Shown here piece after piece: positions 51,108 to 59,463 of a stretch of DNA of 64,000 bases (positions within the stretch are counted from its first letter, which is position 1; every line of letters starts with the position of its first letter). Both the position numbers and the translations under genes were made by a program. Source of the DNA: Mucilaginibacter rigui (GTDB lineage: Bacteria; Bacteroidota; Bacteroidia; Sphingobacteriales; Sphingobacteriaceae); assembly GCF_014773275.1 (NCBI RefSeq), contig NZ_JACWMW010000001.1, positions 1,240,001 through 1,304,000 on the forward strand, given 5' to 3'. Below the pieces are notes generated by a model. It did no database searches, was not told the origin of the DNA, and was given only the letters and a program-made list of their open reading frames with translations.

Positions 51108-51647
51108 ATGAAAAAAACTGTAATTAAATTTGGGTTGATAGCCGGGCTTATAGCTTCGGCATGGATGGTTGGAAGTATTGCCTGGTGCCATGAAACAGGT
51201 ACGTATGAAGGCAATATGATAATGGGGTTCGCATCCATGATCATCGCCTTTTCGTTAATGTTCCCCGCCATAAAGAACTACCGCGACAAGCAGAATAATG
51301 GCGTAATAAGCTTTGGTAAAGCGTTTAAAATGGCACTCTTCATCGCCTTAATAGGTTCAAGCATGTATGTGGCTGCCTGGTTAATAGATTATTACTTTTT
51401 TATTCCTGATTTTATGGAACGCTTCTCTCAGCAACTCATCCAAAAAGCGCAGAATAGCGGTGCAAGCGCAGCAGAAATAGCTGCCAAAATAAAAGAAATA
51501 AATTCTATGAAAAGTATATACGATTCCGTTTTTGGTGTAATACTTTATACATATATGGAGATATTACCGGTAGGTATCATCATTGCTTTAATTACGGCGC
51601 TTATTTTAAAACGTAAAACAAATAGCGGTAACGTGGTAGTAGCCTGA
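51108..51647 (+). CDS. DUF4199 membrane protein
   Basis: A 179-residue membrane protein with four predicted helices (about 8-24, 37-53, 74-94 and 142-166). The DUF4199 pattern is KFGLIAGLIASAWMVGSI at the start, IIAFSLMFPAIKNYRDKQNN with the GVISFGKAFKMALFIALIGS follow-up, and a helical, Ala/Lys-rich loop (LIQKAQNSGASAAEIAAKIK). Function unknown. A strong terminator lies immediately after it and serves the convergent dioxygenase gene as well. Confidence 0.83.
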   Translation: MKKTVIKFGLIAGLIASAWMVGSIAWCHETGTYEGNMIMGFASMIIAFSLMFPAIKNYRDKQNNGVISFGKAFKMALFIALIGSSMYVAAWLIDYYFFIPDFMERFSQQLIQKAQNSGASAAEIAAKIKEINSMKSIYDSVFGVILYTYMEILPVGIIIALITALILKRKTNSGNVVVA

Positions 51648-51670
51648 TTAAGCAGGTAAGCTTAAAAAAT

Positions 51671-51709
51671 AAAAGGAACACCCGGGCTTTATTCCCGGGT
51701 GTTCCTTTT
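51671..51709. terminator. Bidirectional terminator, 16-bp perfect stem
   Basis: AAAAGGAACACCCGGG (51671-51686) pairs perfectly with CCCGGGTGTTCCTTTT (51694-51709) around a seven-base loop. A and T ends make it work on both strands for the DUF4199 gene and the convergent dioxygenase-like gene. Confidence 0.92.
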
Positions 51710-51711
51710 AT

Positions 51712-52692
51712 CTACCATTTATCCAGCCCCAGCAATTTTCTGCCCAGGGGCGATAACTTGGCAACCGGGTTCTTTTTCTCGCGCTCCATCGGGTCGCCGG
51801 GGAAGGCGTAGCCTTGCATGGCTTCACGGCTTTGCCAGCTGTTTATGCGCCACTGCCTCAGCTCTTCGTTCTCTTCCTGTGCGGGCATCATAGATATGTA
51901 TTGCGCCACACGTACCTTATTGCCGCTTGTATTGGCGCGGATACCATGTGGTTCCAAACTGTTAAATATCAGCAGGTCGCCGGCTTCCAGTTTTACCTTT
52001 TCAATGGTAAAGCCAGTGGTATCGGGTTTGTAATGATCGCGGTCATGGGGCTGTGTGAGTTTCCAGGTATCGTAGGTGCGGTACAACTCGGGGATGCACT
52101 GAAAGCCGCCCATGGTTTCGTCAGTCTGGTCGGCCAGCGCCAATACGCCCTGTACGTTTTGCGGGCGGGTTTCGGGGTCGTAATCCCAGTGGATAAAACC
52201 TTTATATTCAAAGCCCGGCCTTAGCGGGAAATTCAGGTTGGCGCGGTCTATCGTTACCCAAAGCTTTTCCGTTCCCCAAACATCGGCAAATGCCTGGTGC
52301 ACTTTTTCCATCTGGCGGTTATCCCACATGTATTGCTGGTTATAAATTTCTACCATGCCGGTATTATTTAACTCGGCCATTTGCATTTGAGCATTTGGCC
52401 TTTTGTACCAGGTTTCTGTATTGTTTTGGTCTTTGCCTTCATATTCCCACAGGTAATCGGCAAGCTTTTTTACTTGTTCTTTTGGTACGGCGTTTTTAAT
52501 GATCACGTAGCCATTATCCACCCAAAACTGCCAGTCGACCTCGCTTAAAACCTGTAAGGGCTTGCCGTTGCTGCGGTCGTTTAACTTTATTTGGCTTGAT
52601 GTTGCCGTAGATGGGTTCCCCGGTATTACTTTATGAGCTTCGTTAGCTTTCATGGCCGGAGCCATAGTGGGTGTCATGGTTTCTGTCCTCAT
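51712..52692 (-). CDS. Phytanoyl-CoA dioxygenase-family Fe(II)/2-oxoglutarate enzyme
   Basis: A 326-residue PhyH-like dioxygenase. The fold signatures are WVDNGYVIIKNAVPKEQVKK near residue 55, the metal-binding HxD in GFIHWDYDPETRP (about 164-166), and the distal His and 2-oxoglutarate Arg in LEPHGIRANTSGNKVRVAQY (about 250-268). The N-terminal 35 residues are Met/Thr-rich and probably disordered; several ATGs there (codons 1, 6, 10, 14) make the start uncertain. Substrate unknown. It is divergent from an AraC regulator of the type that often controls its neighbour, and both have -7 boxes in the 121-base gap. Confidence 0.85.
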   Translation of the reverse strand: MRTETMTPTMAPAMKANEAHKVIPGNPSTATSSQIKLNDRSNGKPLQVLSEVDWQFWVDNGYVIIKNAVPKEQVKKLADYLWEYEGKDQNNTETWYKRPNAQMQMAELNNTGMVEIYNQQYMWDNRQMEKVHQAFADVWGTEKLWVTIDRANLNFPLRPGFEYKGFIHWDYDPETRPQNVQGVLALADQTDETMGGFQCIPELYRTYDTWKLTQPHDRDHYKPDTTGFTIEKVKLEAGDLLIFNSLEPHGIRANTSGNKVRVAQYISMMPAQEENEELRQWRINSWQSREAMQGYAFPGDPMEREKKNPVAKLSPLGRKLLGLDKW

Positions 52693-52713
52693 TATTTTAT
52701 TGGTTTAATAATT

Positions 52714-52721
52714 CAAAGGTA
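52714..52721 (-). promoter_or_regulatory. -7 box (TACCTTTG) for the dioxygenase-like gene
   Basis: Minus-strand TACCTTTG fits TAnnTTTG and ends 21 bases upstream of the ATG at 52692. Confidence 0.45.
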
Positions 52722-52758
52722 GCGGGCCAATGGGGCGCATATATTCTGTATAGTGACC

Positions 52759-52766
52759 TATATTTG
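52759..52766 (+). promoter_or_regulatory. -7 box (TATATTTG) for the AraC gene
   Basis: TATATTTG fits TAnnTTTG and ends 47 bases upstream of the ATG at 52814. It and the minus-strand box at 52714-52721 are only 37 bases apart, so the two divergent promoters are nearly face to face and could share one operator. Confidence 0.5.
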
Positions 52767-52813
52767 CTCTGTATTGATTTTATTGCATAGTTTTACTTAT
52801 AAAATTAAACAAC

Positions 52814-53674
52814 ATGGCGATAAATGAGATTCAATTAGAGCGGGTAGATTTTGAACCCGGCAAATCTTTTAAGCTATTTTCGCCGCGTTTACGCAATACC
52901 TTTTTATGGCATTATCATCCCGAAGTTGAGCTGGTTTATGTAGAGGCAGATGCGGGTATCAGGCACGTAGGCTCGCATATATCCGGCTATACGCAAAGTG
53001 ACCTGGTGCTTATAGGTGGCAATATCCCTCACCTTAATTTTGATTACCGGCTGCGCAGCGAATACCACCAGATAGTGATCCAGCTCCGCACCGATTTCTT
53101 GGGTGCGGCTATTGGCACATCGCCCGAATTTGCTGCTATAAACCGATTATTTAAATTGGCTGATAAAGGCATTGCTTTTACCGGCACAACCAAAGCCGTA
53201 GTTGCAGAACGTTTAAAGAAACTGGGGGAACTAAGCTCATACCAGCAATTACTGGAACTGATAGACATATTCCAACAGCTTGCAAGTTCATCAGATACTG
53301 TAGAGCTGAATAAGGATAACACCAGTAAATCCTTTATTTTGAAGGATAAGATCCGAATGGGAGCAGTTTATGAATACATTGATGCCAACTACCACCAAAA
53401 ACCCGACGTAAACGCTGTAGCTGCCAAAGTAAATTTAACTACCGCCGCTTTTTGCCGTTACTTTAAACGCCAAACCAATATCACCTTTACCGACTTTGTG
53501 AACCAGTACCGCATAGAACGCGCCAAAAATTTGTTGATGCAGGGCAAAAACATAACCGAAACATGTTACGCCATCGGTTTTGATAGCTTGTCGTATTTCA
53601 ATAGTTTATTTAATAAAATTGTTGGCCAAAACCCATCAGCTTTTAAAAAGACCTGGGTTGATCAAAATAAATAA
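52814..53674 (+). CDS. AraC-family transcription regulator
   Basis: A 286-residue regulator with an N-terminal cupin-like sensor (FLWHYHPEVELVYVEADAGI, SDLVLIGGNIPHLNF, the HYHPE segment typical of sugar-responsive AraC proteins) and a C-terminal double helix-turn-helix (IDANYHQKPDVNAVAAKVNL, FCRYFKRQTNITFTDFVNQY, RIERAKNLLMQGKNITETCY, AIGFDSLSYFNSLFNKIVG). It lies between the divergent dioxygenase-like gene and the GH97 gene 132 bases downstream, so control of one or both is likely. Confidence 0.88.
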   Translation: MAINEIQLERVDFEPGKSFKLFSPRLRNTFLWHYHPEVELVYVEADAGIRHVGSHISGYTQSDLVLIGGNIPHLNFDYRLRSEYHQIVIQLRTDFLGAAIGTSPEFAAINRLFKLADKGIAFTGTTKAVVAERLKKLGELSSYQQLLELIDIFQQLASSSDTVELNKDNTSKSFILKDKIRMGAVYEYIDANYHQKPDVNAVAAKVNLTTAAFCRYFKRQTNITFTDFVNQYRIERAKNLLMQGKNITETCYAIGFDSLSYFNSLFNKIVGQNPSAFKKTWVDQNK

Positions 53675-53806
53675 GTGCAAACTTTATCCCGATTTACTTA
53701 TTATTTAAATGTAGGGCTAAAACTTGCAGTAATAGCCCCATATGTAATTTTCAATGTCGATAATTGCAGAAGTATCGTTTTAATAACTACACTACCAGGT
53801 AAACTA

Positions 53807-55744
53807 ATGATTAATTTTTTAAAAACGCTTGTAATAGCCTTTTTAGCAGGCTTTATCATTTTGTCGCAGGCGTATGCACAAAAAAGCACAACAGAGTGGA
53901 AGGTTTCCTCGCCCGACCAAGGGCTTCAAATAAATTTGGAGCTGAACAACGGCAGCCTGAGCTATAAAGTTCAGAATAAAAATAACGAAGTGGTACGCCA
54001 ATCGAAGCTTGGTGTTGAGACCACAACCGATAAATTTACCGGGGGCCTGAGCTTTGTGAACGAACTTACCCGCAAAATTAATGAGATCTATACCCTGCCT
54101 GTGGGTAAATACCACGTATACCATGCCACTGCCAACCAGGCAAGTATTACATTTGCCAACAGCGATAAAAACAAGATAACTATTGACCTGCGTGCTTACA
54201 ACGATGGCGTAGCCTTCCGTTACCGTTTTCCCGATTCTGCCAAAAACTACACACTTGTAAAAGAACTAACTGAGTTTGCCATACCAGAAGCTACCGCCTG
54301 GATGCAACCTTACGATAAAGACCCATCTTACGAAAACGTATTTAAAAACGGCATCCCGGCAGGCACGGCAGCTAAAGATAGCAGCGGCTGGGCGTTCCCT
54401 GTATTGTTCCACACCAAAGACCAATGGCTGTTCATTTCTGAAAGTAACACAACGGCCGATAATGCAGCCATGCACCTGCAGCAAAATGCGGCTAATGGCG
54501 TATATAAAATGGCGTTCCCGTTAGCAGCCGAAGGTTTGGGGCAGGGTAGTGCGTACCCTGTTGCAAAAACACCGTTTGCTACCGCCTGGAGGTTGATCAT
54601 AGCCGGTGAAAGTGCAGGTACTGTTGTACAATCAAACCTGGTAAACCATTTAGCACAACCAAATGCCATAGGTAATATTTCATGGGTTGAACCGGGCCGC
54701 TCGTCATGGAGCTGGTGGAGCGACCACGCCAGCAGCCGAAACATTACAACTATGAAACGTTTTGTTGACCTGGCTGCCAAAATGAAATGGGAATACTCAT
54801 TGATTGATGCCAACTGGAATATACCAACAGCCGGCGGTTCTATTGAGGACCTGGTAAAATATGCTAAACAAAAAAATGTGAAGCTTACGCTGTGGTATAA
54901 CTCTGGCGGGCCGCATAATAACGTTGGGGAACAGCCACGGGATGTAATGTTTAACCCTGATACACGCAGGCAGGAATTAAAAAAAATACATAACTGGGGT
55001 GTTAGAGCTATTAAGGTGGACTTTTTTCAGAGCGACAAGCAAAATATCATGAAGCTGTATACCGACATCCTGAAGGATGCGGCTAAAGAAGAGATTATGG
55101 TGATATTTCATGGCAGCACTATGCCCCGTGGGTGGGCACGTACTTACCCCAATCTATTGTCGATGGAATCAGTACGCGGTGCCGAAAATTACGGCTGGTC
55201 TAACGATTTTGCCATGGATGCAGCCGAGTTAAACACCATTTATGTATTTACCCGAAACGTTGCCGGCTCAATGGATTATACACCCGTTACTTTTTCTGAT
55301 TATAAATGCTGCCCGCATACTACAACAAATACGCATGAGCTGGCTTTAAGCGTGATGTTTGAGTCGGGAATGATGCACTTTGCCGACAGCGATTCATCTT
55401 ACTTAAGCCAGGATAATGTAGTGAAGGCTTTCCTGAGCAGCGTGCCAAATACCTGGGATGACACCCGCTATATACAGGGCGAACCCGGTAAAGAAGCCAT
55501 CATAGCCCGCCGTAAAGGCAAAAACTGGTATATAGCCGGTATAAATGGCGAAAGTACTGCCAAAACGTGGACGATATCATTACCTTTTTTATATAATAAA
55601 GATGTGTTTCGCGGTACACTATTTACAGACGGGAACACACCGCGTACTATAGCGCACCGGGAGATTGTACAGGAGAAAGATAGTAAGGTAACAGTTGGGA
55701 TAATGCCAAAAGGCGGGTTTGTTTTAGAACTAAAACCCCAATAG
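53807..55744 (+). CDS. Secreted GH97 glycoside hydrolase
   Basis: A 645-residue exported enzyme from the ATG at 53807, which opens a signal peptide ending QAYA; the frame extends upstream to a GTG at 53675, directly after the araC stop, but that part is not signal-like. GH97 order is seen: N-terminal beta-sandwich (SPDQGLQINLELNNGSLSYK), TIM barrel (WSWWSDHASSRNITTMKRFV, MKWEYSLIDANW, GVRAIKVDFFQSDKQNIMKL) and C-terminal sheet domain. The Asp in KVDFF, rather than the Gly seen in the inverting SusB type, suggests the retaining alpha-galactosidase-like branch; this is an inference. Substrate would be an alpha-linked oligosaccharide in the periplasm. Confidence 0.9.
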   Translation: MINFLKTLVIAFLAGFIILSQAYAQKSTTEWKVSSPDQGLQINLELNNGSLSYKVQNKNNEVVRQSKLGVETTTDKFTGGLSFVNELTRKINEIYTLPVGKYHVYHATANQASITFANSDKNKITIDLRAYNDGVAFRYRFPDSAKNYTLVKELTEFAIPEATAWMQPYDKDPSYENVFKNGIPAGTAAKDSSGWAFPVLFHTKDQWLFISESNTTADNAAMHLQQNAANGVYKMAFPLAAEGLGQGSAYPVAKTPFATAWRLIIAGESAGTVVQSNLVNHLAQPNAIGNISWVEPGRSSWSWWSDHASSRNITTMKRFVDLAAKMKWEYSLIDANWNIPTAGGSIEDLVKYAKQKNVKLTLWYNSGGPHNNVGEQPRDVMFNPDTRRQELKKIHNWGVRAIKVDFFQSDKQNIMKLYTDILKDAAKEEIMVIFHGSTMPRGWARTYPNLLSMESVRGAENYGWSNDFAMDAAELNTIYVFTRNVAGSMDYTPVTFSDYKCCPHTTTNTHELALSVMFESGMMHFADSDSSYLSQDNVVKAFLSSVPNTWDDTRYIQGEPGKEAIIARRKGKNWYIAGINGESTAKTWTISLPFLYNKDVFRGTLFTDGNTPRTIAHREIVQEKDSKVTVGIMPKGGFVLELKPQ

Positions 55745-55957
55745 TTATCGTGTTAAAGCCCACATAACAGGCTATTGGTTCACTCCTTGGGATCAGTGTG
55801 ATGGTTTGTGCAGTAGCGGGGAGTGATTTAGTCAGTTTTCTATACCGCTTTGTTAAATCTCCCATGCACCCTACCGTTTGAAGGGGATTGCACCGGGCCA
55901 ACGCTTTTACTATAAATTTATCTGGACTAAAGCGTTTATATTTATTGGACTATATGT

Positions 55958-56455
55958 ATGGCCCGCAAAATTATAAAATTTGATTGCCGTCAAAGTGATG
56001 GTACTTTAACATTTAAACCCTACAAAATGCCCGTTTCAGAAGTTGTATATCAGCGCGAATTAACACTCAGCGCAGAAGAATTTATTGATGTATTAAACCG
56101 GAGTACCCTTGCCGAGCGTAGGCCTGTTGATGATGCCGGACGGATACAGGATATGCTGCAAAATGCCAACCTGATAGTAACCGCCCGTTTAGATGGTAAA
56201 CTGATAGGCATATCGCGCGCACTTACAGATTTTGCTTTTTGTACTTATTTATCAGACCTGGCAGTTGATAAAGATCATCAAAAAAAGGGTATTGGTGTGC
56301 GTTTAATATCCGAAACAAAAAGGCAATCGCCTAAGGCCAAACTGATATTGCTTGCTGCGCCTGCCGCGGTAAACTATTATCCCAAAACCGGCATGACGCA
56401 GTTTAGCCATTGTTTTTTATTGGATGATGTAAACGACCTGAAATTGAAAGTATAG
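55958..56455 (+). CDS. GNAT-family N-acetyltransferase
   Basis: A 165-residue protein. The acetyl-CoA site is YLSDLAVDKDHQKKGIGVRL (about 109-128), followed by AKLILLAAPAAVNYYPKTGM, the usual beta-bulge and C-terminal strand of GNAT proteins. The N-terminal 22 residues look like an addition and the ATG at codon 24 (MPVSEVVYQRELTLSAEEF) is an alternative start. Substrate not predictable. Monocistronic, between repeat-containing gaps. Confidence 0.8.
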   Translation: MARKIIKFDCRQSDGTLTFKPYKMPVSEVVYQRELTLSAEEFIDVLNRSTLAERRPVDDAGRIQDMLQNANLIVTARLDGKLIGISRALTDFAFCTYLSDLAVDKDHQKKGIGVRLISETKRQSPKAKLILLAAPAAVNYYPKTGMTQFSHCFLLDDVNDLKLKV

Positions 56456-56770
56456 TGCTTTTGCAGAGGGCGCAATTATTTTCTAACAATAAATAGGGGG
56501 AGGGGCCGATGGGAGTAAAATCTGCGGAAATGTTATAACACGTGGCTCCGTCTGGACCGATTAGCATACAACCCCGTAGGGTAGCCTTTGTATTCCTGGC
56601 TCCATCGGAGCTTCCTATTCTAAAATGATTACCGGCTACACCTGTTTTTAGTCATTAAATTTAAATTAAGAACCATAATTATACTTTGTTTTCTCTGTGC
56701 CCTTTTTTCTCTGTTTCCCTCTGTGGTTAAAAAAATACTACTTTTTATTTTTAAATAATAGATTTACAAA
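56456..56770. other. Non-coding gap with decayed repeats
   Basis: About 315 bases between the GNAT and RidA genes with no convincing coding frame. It holds an imperfect palindrome with GGCTCCGTCTGGACCGATTA and TGGCTCCATCGGAGC ends (about 56553-56616), which resembles dispersed Bacteroidota repeats, and then a half copy of the CACAGAG-type repeat (56688-56731). Confidence 0.5.
56688..56731. repeat. CACAGAG-type repeat, half copy 3
   Basis: TTTTCTCTGTGCCCTTTTTT followed by CTCTGTTTCCCTCTGTGGTTAA corresponds to the right arm of the palindromes at 8943-9034 and 29861-29987; the left arm is missing. Confidence 0.6.
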
Positions 56771-57235
56771 ATGAACTCAGCCGAACAAAACTTTAAAGAC
56801 CTGGGCTTAAACCTGCCCCCGGCACCAAAACCGCTTGGTGTTTACAAACCCTGTTTAATTGATGGCAAATACCTTTACCTATCCGGCCACGGTACCGTGC
56901 AGGATGACGGCAGCCTTATCATCGGCCGTATTGGTGATACCATTAATATGGAAGATGGCAAGCTTGCTGCAAGGCAGGTTGGTTTAGCTATGCTGGCCAC
57001 CATAAAAGCCAATTTAGGCAGCCTGGATAGGGTTAAACGCGTTATAAAAGTATTGGGTATGGTAAACTGCACACCCGATTTTGAAAGGCACCCTTACATC
57101 ATTAACGGCGCAAGCGAATTGTTTGCCAAAGTTTGGGGCGAAGAGAACGGCATTGGCGTACGCAGCGCGGTAGGGATGGGCTCATTGCCCGATAATATCC
57201 CGGTAGAGATAGAGGCTTTATTTGAACTTGTATAA
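56771..57235 (+). CDS. RidA-family (YjgF/UK114-like) protein
   Basis: A 154-residue protein of the longer RidA subgroup. It has LGVYKPCLIDGKYLYLSGHG, AARQVGLAMLATIKANLGSL, VIKVLGMVNCTPDFERHPYI, VWGEENGIGVRSAVGMGSLP and a final PVEIEALFELV with the family Glu. The Arg that binds imine/enamine intermediates is in VRSAVGMG. RidA proteins hydrolyse reactive 2-aminoacrylate or related imines made by PLP enzymes; here a PLP-dependent aldolase-like gene follows after five bases, which fits a clean-up role. Confidence 0.85.
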   Translation: MNSAEQNFKDLGLNLPPAPKPLGVYKPCLIDGKYLYLSGHGTVQDDGSLIIGRIGDTINMEDGKLAARQVGLAMLATIKANLGSLDRVKRVIKVLGMVNCTPDFERHPYIINGASELFAKVWGEENGIGVRSAVGMGSLPDNIPVEIEALFELV

Positions 57236-57240
57236 GCAAC

Positions 57241-58356
57241 ATGGAAACGTCTGAGTGGTACAGCATCAATAACGTTGATGAACTGGACACGCCTGCTTTG
57301 GTAGTATATCCCGATAGGGTAAAATATAACATTGGCCTGGTTAAAACCATGATTGATGATGTAAACCGCTTGCGCCCGCATGTAAAAACACATAAAAGCA
57401 TAGATGTTTCTTTGCTGATGATACAGGCAGGCATTCAAAAATTTAAATGTGCTACCATTGCCGAAGCCGAAATGCTGGGCATTGCCAAAGCGCCTGATGT
57501 TCTATTGGCATATCAACCCACAGGGCCAAAGCTTAAACGCTTTGTACAACTGATAAAGGCATATTCGCAAACCAAATATTCTTGTTTGGTAGATAATGAA
57601 GATACTGCTCAGTCAATATCTGCCGAAGCTGTAAAAAACAATATCAAAATAGCCGTTTACATCGATCTGAATGTGGGCATGAACCGCACCGGTATTGCAG
57701 CCGGGGCGGATGCTTTGGATCTGTATACCACCTGCTTATCATTACCCGGATTAGCTTTTAAAGGCTTGCATGCTTATGACGGTCATATCCATGATAGTGA
57801 TTACGCCATACGCCAAAAACGCTCCGGTGAAAGTATGGGGCCTGTTTTTAAGCTGATTGATGACATTGCAGCAAAAGGATATCCACAGCCTGTAATTATT
57901 GCAGGTGGTTCGCCAACTTTTCCTATCATATCAAAAATAAAAGATGTTGAATGCAGCCCCGGTACATTTGCTTATTGGGACAAGGGATATCAGCAGGCGT
58001 TTCCAGAACAGCCTTTTCATACAGCGGCGCTTATTGTTGCCAGGATAATTTCCTTACCCGAAGAAGGTAAGATCTGTATCGATCTGGGTCATAAATCGGT
58101 ATCGGCAGAGAATGAACTGGCTAAAAGAGTGTACTTTTTAAACGCCCCCGAACTGAAGTTTGTTAGCCAAAGCGAGGAACATTTAGTGGCCGATGCAGGT
58201 AAAAACCATCAGTATAAAATAGGCGATATTTTGTACGGCCTGCCATATCACGTTTGCCCGTCAGTGGCTTTATATGAACGCGCTATAACCATTGAAAATA
58301 AGGTGGTTACCGGCGAATGGAAAACTACTGCAAGAGATAGAAAAATAACCATTTAG
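57241..58356 (+). CDS. D-threonine aldolase / DSD1-like fold-III PLP enzyme
   Basis: A 371-residue PLP enzyme of the alanine-racemase-fold D-threonine aldolase or D-serine dehydratase family. The PLP lysine is in RPHVKTHKS (about residue 49); IYIDLNVGMNRTGIAAG-like YIDLNVGMNRTGI, GLHAYDGHIHD, VIIAGGSPTFP and the metal-binding His-Cys in LPYHVCPSVALYE (about 337-348) match the family. It would cleave or dehydrate D-3-hydroxy amino acids to glycine plus aldehyde or to 2-oxo acids. The RidA gene upstream and M19 dipeptidase downstream point to D-amino-acid-containing peptide use. Confidence 0.83.
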   Translation: METSEWYSINNVDELDTPALVVYPDRVKYNIGLVKTMIDDVNRLRPHVKTHKSIDVSLLMIQAGIQKFKCATIAEAEMLGIAKAPDVLLAYQPTGPKLKRFVQLIKAYSQTKYSCLVDNEDTAQSISAEAVKNNIKIAVYIDLNVGMNRTGIAAGADALDLYTTCLSLPGLAFKGLHAYDGHIHDSDYAIRQKRSGESMGPVFKLIDDIAAKGYPQPVIIAGGSPTFPIISKIKDVECSPGTFAYWDKGYQQAFPEQPFHTAALIVARIISLPEEGKICIDLGHKSVSAENELAKRVYFLNAPELKFVSQSEEHLVADAGKNHQYKIGDILYGLPYHVCPSVALYERAITIENKVVTGEWKTTARDRKITI

Positions 58357-58383
58357 CAATATATCAATTTAACAATATAAAGG

Positions 58384-59454
58384 ATGTTTATTATAGACGC
58401 CCATTTAGACCTCAGCATGAACGCGCTTGAATGGAACCGCGACCTAACCCGCCCGGTTGCCGAAATTAACCGGCGCGAAGAAGGGTTAACCGATAAACCC
58501 GACCGTGCAAAGGCCGTGGTATCCCTGCCCGAACTACGTAAGGGAAATATCGGCTTGGTGGTAGCCACGCAAATTGGCAGGTATGTAGCGCCCGGTAATT
58601 CATTACCCGGCTGGCATTCGCCGCAACAGGCATGGGCGCAAACGCAGGGCCAGCTTGCCTGGTACAAAGCCATGGCAGACGCCGGTGAAATGGTACAGGT
58701 AAATAACCTGCAAGGTTTAGAAAAGCATCTTACTTTATGGAGCAATGGCGCGGATAATGCAGATAAGCCTGTTGGATATATCCTAAGCCTTGAAGGAGCG
58801 GATTCCATTATAGATGTAGAATACTTAGAAAGTGCGTATCAAAATGGTCTTCGTGCTGTTGGCCCCGCGCATTACGGCCCGGGCAGGTATGCCAACGGTA
58901 CTGATGCTACCGGTAAGATGGGACAGAACGGTTTAGAGCTACTGAAAGAAATGGAACGCCTCAACATCATCCTTGATGCCACGCACCTTTGCGACGATGC
59001 TTTTTGGCAGGCTTTAGATAACTTTAACGGGCATGTTTTGGCAAGTCATAACAATTGCCGCGCCCTGGTGAACCACAACCGCCAGTACAGCGATGAAATG
59101 ATAAAAGCCCTTATTGACCGTGGCGCAGTGATAGGCGCAGCCCTTGATGCATGGATGATGGTACCCGGATGGGTTAGGGGACAGTCAACTCCGCGTAAAA
59201 TGAATTGCAATCTTGAGGTAATGGTAGATCATATTGACCATATTTGCCAGATAGCGGGCAACGCCCTGCATGTAGGCATGGGTACCGACCTTGATGGTGC
59301 GTTTGGGCGCGAACAATGCCCATACGATCTGGAAACCATTGCCGATATGCAGAAAGTGCCTGTTTTATTACAAAAACGCGGTTATACCGATGCTGATGTT
59401 GATAATATGATGCATGGCAACTGGCTGCGTTTTTTACGGAACGCGTGGAAATAA
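58384..59454 (+). CDS. M19-family (membrane dipeptidase-like) metallopeptidase
   Basis: A 356-residue dipeptidase of the renal-dipeptidase family. Metal-site segments are IDAHLDLS at the N-terminus (His-x-Asp), YILSLEGADSI (Glu about 140), LDATHLCDDAFW (His about 200), ASHNNCRALVNHNRQYS (His about 222) and GMGTDLDGAF (Asp about 300). There is no signal peptide, so it should be cytoplasmic. Family members often hydrolyse D-amino-acid-containing dipeptides, which fits the D-threonine-aldolase-like neighbour 27 bases upstream. Confidence 0.88.
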   Translation: MFIIDAHLDLSMNALEWNRDLTRPVAEINRREEGLTDKPDRAKAVVSLPELRKGNIGLVVATQIGRYVAPGNSLPGWHSPQQAWAQTQGQLAWYKAMADAGEMVQVNNLQGLEKHLTLWSNGADNADKPVGYILSLEGADSIIDVEYLESAYQNGLRAVGPAHYGPGRYANGTDATGKMGQNGLELLKEMERLNIILDATHLCDDAFWQALDNFNGHVLASHNNCRALVNHNRQYSDEMIKALIDRGAVIGAALDAWMMVPGWVRGQSTPRKMNCNLEVMVDHIDHICQIAGNALHVGMGTDLDGAFGREQCPYDLETIADMQKVPVLLQKRGYTDADVDNMMHGNWLRFLRNAWK

Positions 59455-59463
59455 AATATAAAC

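Noticed and set aside
53675..53806. GTG start giving GH97 a 44-residue extension
   Set aside because: The extension begins directly after the araC stop, lacks signal features and would bury the clear signal peptide at MINFLKTLVI.
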